Both the position numbers and the translations under genes were made by a program. Shown here piece by piece: positions 20,223 to 29,307 of a stretch of DNA of 64,000 bases; the stretch's first letter is position 1; each line of letters starts with the position of its first letter. Source of the stretch: Alphaproteobacteria bacterium (lineage in GTDB: Bacteria; Myxococcota_A; UBA796; GCA-2862545); NCBI GenBank assembly GCA_020632885.1, contig JACKEQ010000016.1:62001-126000 (forward strand). The letters are read 5' to 3'. The notes beneath the pieces were generated by a model. The model ran no database searches. It had not been told where the DNA came from and was given only the letters and a program-made list of their open reading frames with translations.

Positions 20223-20986
20223 GGTTGGCGCGCCCCGGCTGCATCTTCTGGGTGGCTTGCCTGCTCGGTGCGCTGATGGCGGTCCCGACCGTCGTGTGGC
20301 TCGAGGGGAGGCTCCACGACGCGGTGTACGTCGCGCTGCGGCCCGACGACACCGTCATGGCCCTCATCGTCGCCCGGGATCTCCCGGTGGGCACGGTCCT
20401 CTCCGACGAGGACCTCGTGGCCATCGAGGTCCCTGTGCGCTTCGCGTGGGGCGAGCTGTTCCTCACGCCCAGCGGGGCCGTCGGCCTCCAGGCGCGCGAG
20501 CGGGTGCTGACGAACGAGCTCCTCCGGCCCCAGAGGCTCGGCTCGCCGTGTCCGGACGGATGGAGCGTGGACGGGGAGCGCCTCGGCCGGCTGCAGACCC
20601 ACGCATGGGCGGGCGTGCCTGTGTGCTTCGGCACGACCGACGAGCTCGGGATGCGGACGGACGAGGGGGTCCTCCTGCTCGATGCGACCGCCCCGGACGG
20701 CCTCCTGGCCGCCCGCATCGAGCACCTGGTGCGCCACGGGCCCACGCCCGACGGGCCCGACTGCCCGGACGTCCTCCTCCGGGAGGAGGCAGACGCCTGG
20801 CACCACGAGCTCGCCCGGCGCGTCGAGCTGGGCGTGGAGGACCCGGGGTGTCCCGTCGTGGCCGCACTCGGCCCGACTCCCGATCTGGACGCCGTCCGCG
20901 CATGGATCGCGACGTCACCGCACCCGCGGGCCGAGGGGCTCCGGACCTCGTTCGCGCGGCGCTGCGGAGCACTCCCCACACCGTGA
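20219..20986 (+). CDS. SAF-domain protein, CpaB-like, with extra C-terminal domain
   Basis: The protein has 255 residues. A membrane helix near the N-terminus (FWVACLLGALMAVPTVVWL) precedes a SAF-like segment (IVARDLPVGTVLSDEDLVAI, then GLQARERVLTNELL). A further ~145-residue Cys-containing domain is unrecognised. It overlaps the preceding smaller SAF protein by four bases; the two probably arose by duplication and may act together in the periplasm. It converges on a lipoprotein gene, with two bases between the stops. Confidence 0.65.
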   Translation: MRLARPGCIFWVACLLGALMAVPTVVWLEGRLHDAVYVALRPDDTVMALIVARDLPVGTVLSDEDLVAIEVPVRFAWGELFLTPSGAVGLQARERVLTNELLRPQRLGSPCPDGWSVDGERLGRLQTHAWAGVPVCFGTTDELGMRTDEGVLLLDATAPDGLLAARIEHLVRHGPTPDGPDCPDVLLREEADAWHHELARRVELGVEDPGCPVVAALGPTPDLDAVRAWIATSPHPRAEGLRTSFARRCGALPTP

Positions 20987-20988
20987 GC

Positions 20989-21486
20989 TCACCGCTCGGC
21001 GGCCTCCAGGGTGAGCAACGCACCGAGTCCGGGATGCGGAGAGCTGGAGGACTCCTGCCGACCGTCCACCCGGACCTCGAACGCGACCACCGAGGTCGCG
21101 GTCGCCGCGAGGTCGACCGCCATGGCGGTGCCACACCCGCCCGGGACGTCCTCCAGGCCCTTGGTGTCGCTCGCCTGGAGCGTGGACCCCGCCGCGGGAC
21201 CGTCCATCACGGGATCGCCCTCCACGGTGTCCGGCGCATAGAACCAGGTGAGCCTGGCATCCGGAGCGTCCTGCAGGACGGTGAGATGCGGCGCGATCCA
21301 GAGCTGTTCGCAGATCACGTCCGGCGCGGTGGTCTGCACATGGGCCAGGAGCTCGAAGCGGGCCGGGGCTCCCGGCTCGACGGTGACGACGATCTCGCCG
21401 GTGCTGGCGGAATCGGACCACTCCCCGAGATCCGCACAGCCCGCCAGGCAGACGAGGGTGAGGCCGAGCGTGAGCAGCTTCTGCAT
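20989..21486 (-). CDS. Lipoprotein, unknown function
   Basis: The protein has 165 residues. It begins MQKLLTLGLTLVCLAGC, a clear lipobox, with GGAG upstream of the ATG. The mature part is beta-rich with a single Cys pair candidate (ICEQL, GGCGTAM) and a Ser-rich end. No family was recognised. It stands alone, convergent with the SAF genes and divergent from the Cys-rich tandem family. Confidence 0.75.
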   Translation of the reverse strand: MQKLLTLGLTLVCLAGCADLGEWSDSASTGEIVVTVEPGAPARFELLAHVQTTAPDVICEQLWIAPHLTVLQDAPDARLTWFYAPDTVEGDPVMDGPAAGSTLQASDTKGLEDVPGGCGTAMAVDLAATATSVVAFEVRVDGRQESSSSPHPGLGALLTLEAAER

Positions 21487-21576
21487 GGGCACTCCGGGGT
21501 TGGACCCGACATCATCGCATCCGGCGAGTCGACCCGCAGCGCGGCGCGCCACCCAGAGGTGTGGTAGTCCAGGGAC

Positions 21577-22050
21577 ATGCTCGTCCTCCTCAGCACGGCG
21601 CTCGCCGACATCGTCGTCCTCCCCACCGTCGAGTGCCCCGATGGGGCGGTGGCCGTCAGGGGCGGTAGCGCCAGCGGACACTGCGAGCCCCGCAAGAACG
21701 ACGTCACGTGTCCGGAGGGCATGCGGATGCGGGACGTCGGGCTCTGCATCCAGCGCGAGCAGATCTGCACCGGCGGCCTGGGCCGACGCGGGGGATGCCG
21801 GGAGGACGTGCCCGTCGTGACCGGGACCTGCGAGCGTGGTGAGACCTGCGCCGAGGGGGACTGTGACGTGGCTGCGCGCTGCGTGGACATCCCGAGCCCA
21901 CCGGTCGAGCCCTCCGAGCCGGCCGAGGTCGCCGAGCCCGAGACCCGCAACACGACGGGCAGCGCGCTGTGCGCCACCGCCGGCACGCCCGTGCTCACCG
22001 TCTTCATGGGGCTGCTGCCCCTGGCCCTGCGGCGGAGGCGGACATGCTGA
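21577..22050 (+). CDS. Cys-rich MYXO-CTERM protein, tandem family member 1
   Basis: The protein has 157 residues. A very short signal (MLVLLSTALA) is followed by DIVV, a junction conserved in all four paralogues. The mature part has about 14 Cys in a shared spacing, including VTCPEGMRMRDVGLCI. A Pro/Glu-rich linker leads to a MYXO-CTERM-like tail: Cys, FMGLLPLAL, RRRR. It is first of four overlapping genes; its stop overlaps the next ATG. It is probably secreted and anchored by the C-terminal sorting pathway. Function unknown. Confidence 0.8.
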   Translation: MLVLLSTALADIVVLPTVECPDGAVAVRGGSASGHCEPRKNDVTCPEGMRMRDVGLCIQREQICTGGLGRRGGCREDVPVVTGTCERGETCAEGDCDVAARCVDIPSPPVEPSEPAEVAEPETRNTTGSALCATAGTPVLTVFMGLLPLALRRRRTC

Positions 22051-22604
22051 TCCTGTTCGCCCTGAACGCGCAGGCGGACGTGGTCCGCGGCCCGCCTCGC
22101 TGCCCGGAGGGATCCGAGCGCGCCGCCAGCCACGGCGGGAGCTGGTGCGCACCCCGCACGGCGAAGGAGGGCTGCCCGGACGGGCAGGAGGCGAAGCGGA
22201 CCGGCCTCTGCGTGAAGACGATCACCCTGCGCTGTGGAGGCCGTCGGGCAGAACCCGGCTGCAAGGAGACCCACGAGGACGCGGTGGCCTCCTGTGACGC
22301 GAACACCCGCTGTGACGAGGGCGCCTGCAAGTACGCACAGCGCTGCGTGCCCGTGCCCGCACCTCCCGGTCCACTCGAGGGGCTCCTCGGCGGTCCGCCA
22401 GCCGAAGAGGCCGACGCCGAGCCTCCGCCCGCGGAGCCCGTGCCTGCAGAGACCGCGCCCGCGGAGCCGGTCCCCGTCGAGGTCGCCGTGGAGGCCGCAC
22501 CGGCGGAGCCGACGGGCCGGGGCAGCGCGTGCGCGACGACCGCGGCACCCGCAGCCGTGGTCCTCCTCGGCATCCTCCCGCTGGCGCTGCGGAGGCGCCG
22601 GTGA
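22044..22604 (+). CDS. Cys-rich MYXO-CTERM protein, tandem family member 2
   Basis: The protein has 186 residues. The signal MLILFALNAQA is followed by DVV. The Cys core is the same as in its neighbours (EGCPDGQEAKRTGLCVK, CGG, RCDEGACKYAQRCVP). This copy has the longest Pro/Ala/Glu linker (about 55 residues), which would hold the core away from the membrane. The tail is CATTAAPAAVVLLGILPL then RRRR. It overlaps the upstream gene by seven bases and the downstream gene by four (GTGA). Confidence 0.8.
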   Translation: MLILFALNAQADVVRGPPRCPEGSERAASHGGSWCAPRTAKEGCPDGQEAKRTGLCVKTITLRCGGRRAEPGCKETHEDAVASCDANTRCDEGACKYAQRCVPVPAPPGPLEGLLGGPPAEEADAEPPPAEPVPAETAPAEPVPVEVAVEAAPAEPTGRGSACATTAAPAAVVLLGILPLALRRRR

Positions 22605-23044
22605 TCGCATTCACCCTCCTCGCCCACGCCGACGTCGTGATGCCGGCCCCGGGCTGCGTGGACGGGACCTACGACTACCCCTCCCACGACGGCTCGTTCT
22701 GTGCGCCGCGCCAGGGCGAGACCACCTGCCCGGACGGGGAGACGCTGCGGTCGATCGGCCTCTGCGTCACCCGCGAGGAGCGCGAGTGCGGCGGGAACAG
22801 CGGGCCCGACTGCACCTACATGCGGGCCGAGGCCCACAGCGCGTGCGCACCGGACGGGTCGTGCGCGGTGGGAACCTGCGAGACCGCCGACCGCTGCGCG
22901 CCGGTCCCCCCGCCACCCCCGCCACCCCCGCCGCCCGCAGCGGGCATGTGCGGCTGCATGGCGGCCGGAACGCCGGGCCTGGCCGTGGCCTTCGGGCTCC
23001 TCCCCCTCGTCGTGCGCCGCAGGGGCTCCCGATGCTGTGGGTGA
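22601..23044 (+). CDS. Cys-rich MYXO-CTERM protein, tandem family member 3
   Basis: The protein has 147 residues from the GTG overlapping the previous stop. The signal ends LLAHA before DVV. The core contains HDGSFCAPRQGETTCPDG, a GLCV motif and CETADRCAPV. The linker is a run of ten Pro with a single interruption-free stretch. The tail CGC..GLAVAFGLLPLVV is followed by RRR, then a short SRCCG end that extends past the Arg cluster, which is unusual for the tail type. Confidence 0.8.
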   Translation: MIAFTLLAHADVVMPAPGCVDGTYDYPSHDGSFCAPRQGETTCPDGETLRSIGLCVTREERECGGNSGPDCTYMRAEAHSACAPDGSCAVGTCETADRCAPVPPPPPPPPPPAAGMCGCMAAGTPGLAVAFGLLPLVVRRRGSRCCG

Positions 23045-23424
23045 CGCTCGCCCTCGCGGACGTGGTGGGTCCCCCGGCCAGGGGCTGCCCGCCGGGATCC
23101 ACGGGCACGTCGAGCCACGCCGGTCCCTACTGCGTGCCCGACCCGCCCGCGGAGACGTGTGCGGAGGGCTCCCTGCGCACGACGGGCCTCTGCGTGCTCG
23201 AGGAGGAGCGCCAGTGCGCCGGGAATGCCGAGCCCGACTGCACCTACGTGCACCGGGAGGCCCTCTCGCGATGCGACGACGCGGGGGACTGCTCGGGAGA
23301 GAACGTGACGTGCGAGGTGGCCGATCGGTGTGCGCCCGGATGCGGCTGCAGCACCGGGGCCGCGCCCGGACTGGCGCTGCTCGCGGGGCTCCTGCCCCTG
23401 GTGTTCAGACGGCGCGGTGCATGA
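23032..23424 (+). CDS. Cys-rich MYXO-CTERM protein, tandem family member 4
   Basis: The protein has 130 residues, the shortest of the four. It begins MLWVTLALA then DVV. The Cys core follows the same order (AETCAEGSLRTTGLCV, CAGN, CTYV, CEVADRCAP) and is closest to member 3. It has almost no linker: CGC follows the core directly, then GLALLAGLLPLVF and RRR. Its ATG lies inside member 3, and its 3' end overlaps a convergent membrane gene by 20 bases. Confidence 0.8.
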   Translation: MLWVTLALADVVGPPARGCPPGSTGTSSHAGPYCVPDPPAETCAEGSLRTTGLCVLEEERQCAGNAEPDCTYVHREALSRCDDAGDCSGENVTCEVADRCAPGCGCSTGAAPGLALLAGLLPLVFRRRGA

Positions 23425-24130
23425 TCCGGCGCTCGAACCAGAACGTGCCGAACGGCAGGAACGAGGCCACGAAGCCGAGCACGACGTCGAGCGGTGACCA
23501 GCGGGCCCGCCAGGCCGTGAGCGCGAGGGCGCCGACGTAGCCCATCACGAGCATGCCGTGGGTCCAGCCGAACCACTTCTGGCCCCCGTCCAGCTCGATG
23601 TGCATGCCGTACTTGAAGGGCATGTAGAGCCCGAAGAGCGCGAGGAGCGAGATGCCCTCGAGCCAGGCGATCACGGCGAACCACCGCAGCGTGAGCACAT
23701 GGCTCGGAGCCTCGCCGTCGCGGGCGAGCAGGAAGGCGGGCACGGCCGCCAGCACGCCGAACCCGAGGGAGGCCGGGTGCGCGATGGGGATCGTCTTGAG
23801 CGTCATCACCGCGGCGCTCGCGACGAACGCGCCCACCGACACGGCCGTCCACATGCGGGTCTTCGCCGCACCCGCAGCACCCACCGCCGCCACGAAGGCC
23901 ACCAGCGAGAACAGCATGCCCGCCGAGACCCACGAGGCCTTCATGGTCACGGAGGTCTCCTGGAGGAGCCCCCAGCCCGCGGTCCACGAGAGCAGCCAGC
24001 CCAGGGTGGACGCGCCGAACCCGAGGCGGGCCCGGTCGTCGGGGTCGCGCACGATGCCGGCCAGGCAGCCCGCGCCGAACAGGGCGATGCCGACCATCTT
24101 CACGACGCGCCAGAACAGGTACAGGCTCAC
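23405..24130 (-). CDS. Integral membrane protein with DUF3817-like C-terminal domain
   Basis: The protein has 241 residues and about seven predicted membrane helices. The C-terminal ~95 residues (RWFAVIAWLEGISLLALFG, MPFKYG, WTHGMLVMGYVGALAL) follow the DUF3817 pattern. The N-terminal four helices are an additional unrecognised membrane domain. GTG 24128-24130 is chosen because GGGAGG precedes it. It overlaps the stop of the THUMP methyltransferase (GTGA), so the two form an operon although no functional tie is evident. Confidence 0.75.
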   Translation of the reverse strand: MSLYLFWRVVKMVGIALFGAGCLAGIVRDPDDRARLGFGASTLGWLLSWTAGWGLLQETSVTMKASWVSAGMLFSLVAFVAAVGAAGAAKTRMWTAVSVGAFVASAAVMTLKTIPIAHPASLGFGVLAAVPAFLLARDGEAPSHVLTLRWFAVIAWLEGISLLALFGLYMPFKYGMHIELDGGQKWFGWTHGMLVMGYVGALALTAWRARWSPLDVVLGFVASFLPFGTFWFERRIMHRAV

Positions 24131-25185
24131 GAGATCCTCCCGCGAGCCAGCCAGACCCGCTTGCCACCATGGGTGAAGCGGATCTCCGTATCCACTTCTC
24201 CCGGCATGAAGCGCCCGAGCCGTCCGTCCGGGAGCAGCACACCGTAGCGCCAGCCCTCCCAGCGCTGCTCGAGCACGGCGGCCACGTGCCGGTAGGTCTT
24301 CTCTGTGCCCGCCAGACGGTCGCCGTACGGGGGGTTGAGCACCACGAGCCCCGGCCGGTCGGGTGGCTCCACGGTGTCGAAGGCCGCCTCCTCGATGCGC
24401 ACGTGACGGTCGACCCGCGCGCGGCTCGCGTTGGCCCGGGCCGCCCCGAGCTGACGCGTGTCGCGGTCGCTCATCCGGATCGACGGTGCCGTGCCGCCCT
24501 TCGCGGGCTTCTTCTGCTCGCGCTCGATGGCCCCGCGCTCGTCGCCCGGCCAGAAGCTCGCCGCGAAGCGCGTGTGCGCTCCGGGTGCCCGGCCCAGCGC
24601 GATCAGGGCGGCCTCGATGCCGAACGTGCCCGATCCGCACATGGGGTCCACGAGCGGCTCGCTGCCGGTCCAGTTGCACGCGCGGAGCACCGCGGCGGCG
24701 AGGTTCTCGCGCAGCGGAGCGCGACCGGGGGCCGTGCGCCATCCGCGCTTCCAGAGGTCGCGAGCGGCCTCCACGGCGACCTCGGCGCGATGATCCTCCG
24801 CGATCAGCCACACGCGCAGGGCCGGGAGCCGCGCGCCGCCGCCCCGCTTGGCGGCGTGCCGGGCGATGACGGCCTCACACTTGCCCTCGATGCCCCGTCC
24901 GCGCACACCGCGCAGCACGACCTCCACGCGCTGGCCGCCGGTGAGCACCGACTGCCACGGCATGCCGCGGAGGGCGTCGGGGAGGCTGTCGAGCCGGACG
25001 TGCCCGAGCTGCAGGGTGACGCCGGACCCGATACGCGAGCCCACCAGCACCTTCGGCAGATCGGCGCGAGGCGCCAGGACGCCACCGGGGACGACCTCCA
25101 CGTCGCAACCGAGCTCCACCAGCTCGGCCGCGGCGAGGTCTTCGAGCCCCGGAGGGACCCGCAGCCGGACGGGCCTCTTCGCCAT
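24127..25185 (-). CDS. THUMP/RlmL-type RNA methyltransferase
   Basis: The protein has 352 residues. The N-terminal ~170 residues fit a ferredoxin-like plus THUMP RNA-binding region (ending LRVWLIAEDHRAEVAVEA). The catalytic domain has the SAM motif VDPMCGSGTFGIEAAL and the N-methyltransferase motif LNPPYGDRL. This combination is seen in RlmL, Trm11 and TrmN, which make m2G in rRNA or tRNA. It is about half the length of E. coli RlmKL, matching only the RlmL half. The target base is not determinable here. Confidence 0.87.
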   Translation of the reverse strand: MAKRPVRLRVPPGLEDLAAAELVELGCDVEVVPGGVLAPRADLPKVLVGSRIGSGVTLQLGHVRLDSLPDALRGMPWQSVLTGGQRVEVVLRGVRGRGIEGKCEAVIARHAAKRGGGARLPALRVWLIAEDHRAEVAVEAARDLWKRGWRTAPGRAPLRENLAAAVLRACNWTGSEPLVDPMCGSGTFGIEAALIALGRAPGAHTRFAASFWPGDERGAIEREQKKPAKGGTAPSIRMSDRDTRQLGAARANASRARVDRHVRIEEAAFDTVEPPDRPGLVVLNPPYGDRLAGTEKTYRHVAAVLEQRWEGWRYGVLLPDGRLGRFMPGEVDTEIRFTHGGKRVWLARGRIS

Positions 25186-25188
25186 GTT

Positions 25189-26706
25189 ATGCTCCTTCGG
25201 ACGTACGGAGTCCGGTTGAACGAGTCCCAGGCCGAACCCGCGAGCTCGCCCGAGATCGAGGCGAGTGGGACCGTCATCGCGGGCCGCTATCGGATCGAGC
25301 GCCTCATCGCACGGGGCGGCATGGCCGCCGTGTACCTGGCGCACCAGACCCAGCTCAACCGCAAGGTGGCCGTGAAGATCCTCACGCCGCCGTCGGATCC
25401 GGAGGAGCTGCTGGACTTCCAGGAGCGCTTCCGCCTGGAGGCCGAGACCCTGGCCTCTCTCGATCATCCGAACATCGTGGTGCTCCACGACTTCGGCGAT
25501 CTGCCCCACGGCCGCTTCTTCCTGGCCATGGAGTACATCAAGGGCCCTCGGCTGGCGGACATCCTGAAGGACGGTCCGCTGTCGGTCGACCGCGCCTTCC
25601 AGCTCATCTACCAGGTGGCGGAGGCCCTCCGGTACGCCCACAAGCGCGGCGTGATCCACCGCGACCTCAAGCCGAGCAACCTGCTCGTCACGCGCCGCGA
25701 CGACGGGCTGGAGCGCGTGAAGGTCGTGGACTTCGGGCTCGTGAAGCTCGTGGAGAGCGACCAGGACATCACCAAGGCCGGCCTCATCCTCGGGAGCCCG
25801 CACTGCATGGCCCCCGAGCAGATCAAGGGCCTGCCGGTGGACGCCCGCACGGACATCTACGCCCTCGGCGTGCTGCTCTACCGCACGCTCACCGGCGTCT
25901 ACCCGTTCCACGGGCCCAACTCGGCCGCCACGATGATCGCCCACCTCAACGCGCCGCTGCCGCGGTTCGCCGAGGTGGCACCCGACCGCGAGATCCCCGA
26001 GACGGTCGAGCTCATCGTGCGCAAGTGCCTCGCCCGCTCGCCGTCCGACCGCTACCTCGACGTGCCGGATCTCCTGGCGGACATGCTCACCTGCATGGAG
26101 CTCCCGCCGGCCTTCTACAGCTCGCAGGCCCAGTCGAACTCCACCATCCGGTCGGCCATCCGGCGCAGCTCGATGCCCCGGAAGGCCCGCTGGATCCTGC
26201 CCGTGGCCAGCGCGTCTGCCCTGGTCGTGGCCACCGTCCTCGTGGTCGTCTCGGTGGCTGTCACCTACGTGCTCACCCGGGCGCCCGTGACCCAGCCGGT
26301 GGAGCCCGCCCACCCGATCGCCGCGCCGATCGTGCCCGCGCCTGTCCCCACACCCGTCGTGGCCCCGGCGGCCGTCGAGGCTCCCCCGGAGCCGGAGCCT
26401 GTCGTCTCCGAGCCCGTCGTCTCCGAGCCCGTCGTCTCCGAGCCCCCGCCGCCCGCGCCCGCCCCTGTCGCCGCGCCCGTGGCCCCCCCACCGCGGCCGG
26501 CCCCGGCGGTCCGCCCCGACCCTGCTCCCAGGCCGGCCCCCCGCCCGGAGCCCGCGACGGCGCCACGACCTGTGGCTCCAGCCCCGGCCGCCCCAGCCCC
26601 GGCGGCTCCGGCACCGGTGGCTCCCGCTCCCGTACCGGAGCCCGCACCCGTCCCCGCACCCGCACCCGACGACAACGGGTACATGGGCCTGCCCGACGAC
26701 TTCTGA
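25189..26706 (+). CDS. Membrane Ser/Thr protein kinase with Pro/Ala-rich tail
   Basis: The protein has 505 residues. The kinase domain is about 33-300: ARGGMAAVYL (41-50), Lys63, HRDLKPSN (157-164), DFG (181-183), APEQ (208-211). A membrane helix lies at about 335-360. The outer part is ~140 residues almost wholly Pro, Ala, Val and Glu, including three PVVSE repeats, and ends DDNGYMGLPDDF; it could span peptidoglycan. ATG 25189 has no clear ribosome site; a TTG at 25216 has GGAG five bases upstream and may be the true start. It is divergent from the methyltransferase. Confidence 0.93.
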   Translation: MLLRTYGVRLNESQAEPASSPEIEASGTVIAGRYRIERLIARGGMAAVYLAHQTQLNRKVAVKILTPPSDPEELLDFQERFRLEAETLASLDHPNIVVLHDFGDLPHGRFFLAMEYIKGPRLADILKDGPLSVDRAFQLIYQVAEALRYAHKRGVIHRDLKPSNLLVTRRDDGLERVKVVDFGLVKLVESDQDITKAGLILGSPHCMAPEQIKGLPVDARTDIYALGVLLYRTLTGVYPFHGPNSAATMIAHLNAPLPRFAEVAPDREIPETVELIVRKCLARSPSDRYLDVPDLLADMLTCMELPPAFYSSQAQSNSTIRSAIRRSSMPRKARWILPVASASALVVATVLVVVSVAVTYVLTRAPVTQPVEPAHPIAAPIVPAPVPTPVVAPAAVEAPPEPEPVVSEPVVSEPVVSEPPPPAPAPVAAPVAPPPRPAPAVRPDPAPRPAPRPEPATAPRPVAPAPAAPAPAAPAPVAPAPVPEPAPVPAPAPDDNGYMGLPDDF

Positions 26707-26760
26707 CCCCTGCCCGCGGCTTCTGGCAGGACGGGCCCTCAGGTCTTACAGGGCGCCGCC

Positions 26761-29307
26761 ATGGCCCGGTACCCCAAGACCACCGCTCGTATCTGCAGCC
26801 TCGCGGCGCTCGCGATGCTCGTGCCCACCCTCGCCTGGGCCGACCCCAAGGACGACGCGCGACGCCACTTCGCCGCGGGCCTGGAGGCAGCGAACGACGG
26901 CGACTACGAGATCGCCCTCCAGCACTTCCTGGCCGCGCAGAACGCCTACGCGCACCCCGCGACGCTCTTCAACATCGCCCGTGCGTACTCCGACATGGAC
27001 GACCTCGAGAACGCGCTGTCCTACTACCGCCTGTACCAGGACGCCGCTCCCGAGAAGGCAGGTGAGGTCCAGGCCACCATCGACGCCATCGAGGGGCGGA
27101 TGGGGCGTGGACCCGTGGTGGCCCAGCAACCGGCCACCGGGGCGGAGGGGCAGCAGGTGGTCGTGGCGGGTGCGAGCGAGGCCGAGCTCGAGCGGCTGAA
27201 GGCGATCGCCAGGGAGCTCGAGGAGCTGTCACGCGCGATGGCGCAGGGACGCACGACCGTCGTGGTGGGGGCGACCGGGGAGCTGGAGGCGATCGGGCCC
27301 GACGGGACGGCCCTCCCGAGCGCCGGGTTCATCTCCGACGCCTACGAGAAGCAGGTCGTCACGGCCTCCCGGGTGGGCCAGGACCCACTGGACTCGCCGT
27401 CGACCATCTCCGTCGTGACCGCGGAGGACCTCCGGCTCTCGGGGGCCGTGTCGCTGCCCGATGCCCTCCGGCGGGTGGCCGGCATCGACGTGATGTCGCT
27501 GACCAGCGGCCACCAGGACGTCAGCATCCGCGGCTTCAACCGCGAGCTGAACAACAAGGTCCTCGTGCTGATCGACGGCCGCTCGACCTACCTCGACTTC
27601 CTGGGCGCCACGCTCTGGTCGGGCCTGCCGATCACCCTCGAGGAGATCGAGCGGATCGAGGTCATCCGGGGTCCCGGCTCCGCCGTGTACGGCGCGAACG
27701 CGGTCACGGGCGTCATCAACATCATCACCCGCACGCCCGGCGAGGAGCCCCGCACGGTGTTCCGCGCGATCGGCGGCACCACCGGGTACGGCCGAGGCTC
27801 CGCCTACACGAGCGGTCGGCGTGGCCGCACGAGCTACCGGATCGCTGGGGGCTACCAGCAGATCGGCCGCTGGGCGAAGGCCGCGCAGATCGACGGGGAC
27901 CCCGACGAGCCCGTCGTGTCGCCCCTCGTCCGCGACGACGATCTCGGGCTCCGGGTGGTCCGGGGCAGCGCCCGGGTCGACCGGTCGCTCGGGGATGCGG
28001 GCTACGTCTCCGCCCAGGCCGGGCTCTCCGAGGTCAGCACCCTCGACTTCGCGAACATCGGCGCGCTCGGGGAGTTCGTGGCGGCCGACCAGCGTCACCA
28101 CTTCCTCCGGGCGGACGCCGGCTACGACGTCCTGCACGCGCGGGTCTTCTGGAACCACGACGAGGGGTTCACGGGTCCCTACGTACGCGAGGTCGGCGCG
28201 AGGAGCCTCGACGCGCAGTACCGAACGGACACCCTGGACTTCGAGGTCGAGGCGCCCGTCTCGTTCACCACGGGTCCCCTCGACCACGTGCTCAACATGG
28301 GGCTCGGCTACCGCAGGCTCGACGTCCGGTTCGGCTACCTGGCCGGCGGCTACGACGTCCCGTACGCCCAGAACCACATCCGCGGCTTCCTGAACGAGGA
28401 GATCACCGTCGGGAAGGTGAAGGCCGTAGGGTCGCTGCGCATCGACAAGCACCCGCTCCTGAAGCTCCAGCAGACCATGAGCCCGCGAGCCGCGGTGATC
28501 GTCCGCCTGTTCGAGGACACCAGCCTGCGGGCGACGGCGGGCACGGCGTTCCGCCAGCCCACGAACATCGAGTCCTACATGGACCTGGCGCTGCCCACCA
28601 AGGCCGATGGCGCGTACGTCCGGGACCTCGGCAACCCGACCCTGGCGCCCGAGCGCATCACCACGCTCGAGCTCGGCGTGCACGACCAGTCCACGTACTT
28701 CCACGAGGCCGACGTGGTCGTGTTCTACAACCAGGTGAAGAACCTGGTGGGCCTCGACAGCCTCACCCCCACCCTGGCCCCCTACGACCCCGCGCAGAAC
28801 GGGTACCTCGCGGGGACCACGGGCTGGCTGAACCTCGCCGAGGTGTACGACGCGGTCGGTGTGGAGGCGGACCTCGAGACCTACCCGGTCGACGGTCTGG
28901 ACCTGTCGGCCAACGTCTCGCTCACCAGCGTGCAGGAGCAGAGCCCCGACGGGACGTCCGTGCGCGACCGGTCCACCTCACTGGCCAAGGTCAACCTGGG
29001 GGCGGCGTACCGCACGCCCTTCCGGATCGACGTGTCGGCGAACGTGCACTTCGTGTCCGCCCAGACCTGGCGGCTGCGGGAGTTCGACCCCACGGGCAAC
29101 CTCGTGCTCAACGAGGCCGACATCCCGGCTCGCACGATCGTGTCGCTGCGCATGGCCGCGCGCCCGCTGCCCAACGAGCAGCTCGAGCTGGCCGTCGGCA
29201 TCTGGAACGCGCTGGGTGCCGGCGCCATCGAGGACCGGATCCGCGAGCATCCCAAGGGGCAGCCCATCCGCGACGTCGCGTTCGGGGAGATCACCTATGC
29301 GTTCTGA
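26761..29307 (+). CDS. TonB-dependent receptor with N-terminal TPR-like domain
   Basis: The protein has 848 residues. A Sec signal ends PTLAWA at about residue 26. Residues 28-105 form two or three TPR-like helix pairs (ALQHFLAAQNAYAHPATLFN). The plug domain is at about 195-325 (SISVVTAEDLRL, LPDALRRVAGIDV, GFNRELNNKVLVLIDGRSTY, VIRGPGSAVYGANAVTGVIN). A 22-strand-type barrel ends in the outer-membrane signature ITYAF. TPR fused to a TonB receptor is unusual and may link substrate uptake to periplasmic partners. It overlaps the following lipoprotein gene by 11 bases. Confidence 0.9.
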   Translation: MARYPKTTARICSLAALAMLVPTLAWADPKDDARRHFAAGLEAANDGDYEIALQHFLAAQNAYAHPATLFNIARAYSDMDDLENALSYYRLYQDAAPEKAGEVQATIDAIEGRMGRGPVVAQQPATGAEGQQVVVAGASEAELERLKAIARELEELSRAMAQGRTTVVVGATGELEAIGPDGTALPSAGFISDAYEKQVVTASRVGQDPLDSPSTISVVTAEDLRLSGAVSLPDALRRVAGIDVMSLTSGHQDVSIRGFNRELNNKVLVLIDGRSTYLDFLGATLWSGLPITLEEIERIEVIRGPGSAVYGANAVTGVINIITRTPGEEPRTVFRAIGGTTGYGRGSAYTSGRRGRTSYRIAGGYQQIGRWAKAAQIDGDPDEPVVSPLVRDDDLGLRVVRGSARVDRSLGDAGYVSAQAGLSEVSTLDFANIGALGEFVAADQRHHFLRADAGYDVLHARVFWNHDEGFTGPYVREVGARSLDAQYRTDTLDFEVEAPVSFTTGPLDHVLNMGLGYRRLDVRFGYLAGGYDVPYAQNHIRGFLNEEITVGKVKAVGSLRIDKHPLLKLQQTMSPRAAVIVRLFEDTSLRATAGTAFRQPTNIESYMDLALPTKADGAYVRDLGNPTLAPERITTLELGVHDQSTYFHEADVVVFYNQVKNLVGLDSLTPTLAPYDPAQNGYLAGTTGWLNLAEVYDAVGVEADLETYPVDGLDLSANVSLTSVQEQSPDGTSVRDRSTSLAKVNLGAAYRTPFRIDVSANVHFVSAQTWRLREFDPTGNLVLNEADIPARTIVSLRMAARPLPNEQLELAVGIWNALGAGAIEDRIREHPKGQPIRDVAFGEITYAF

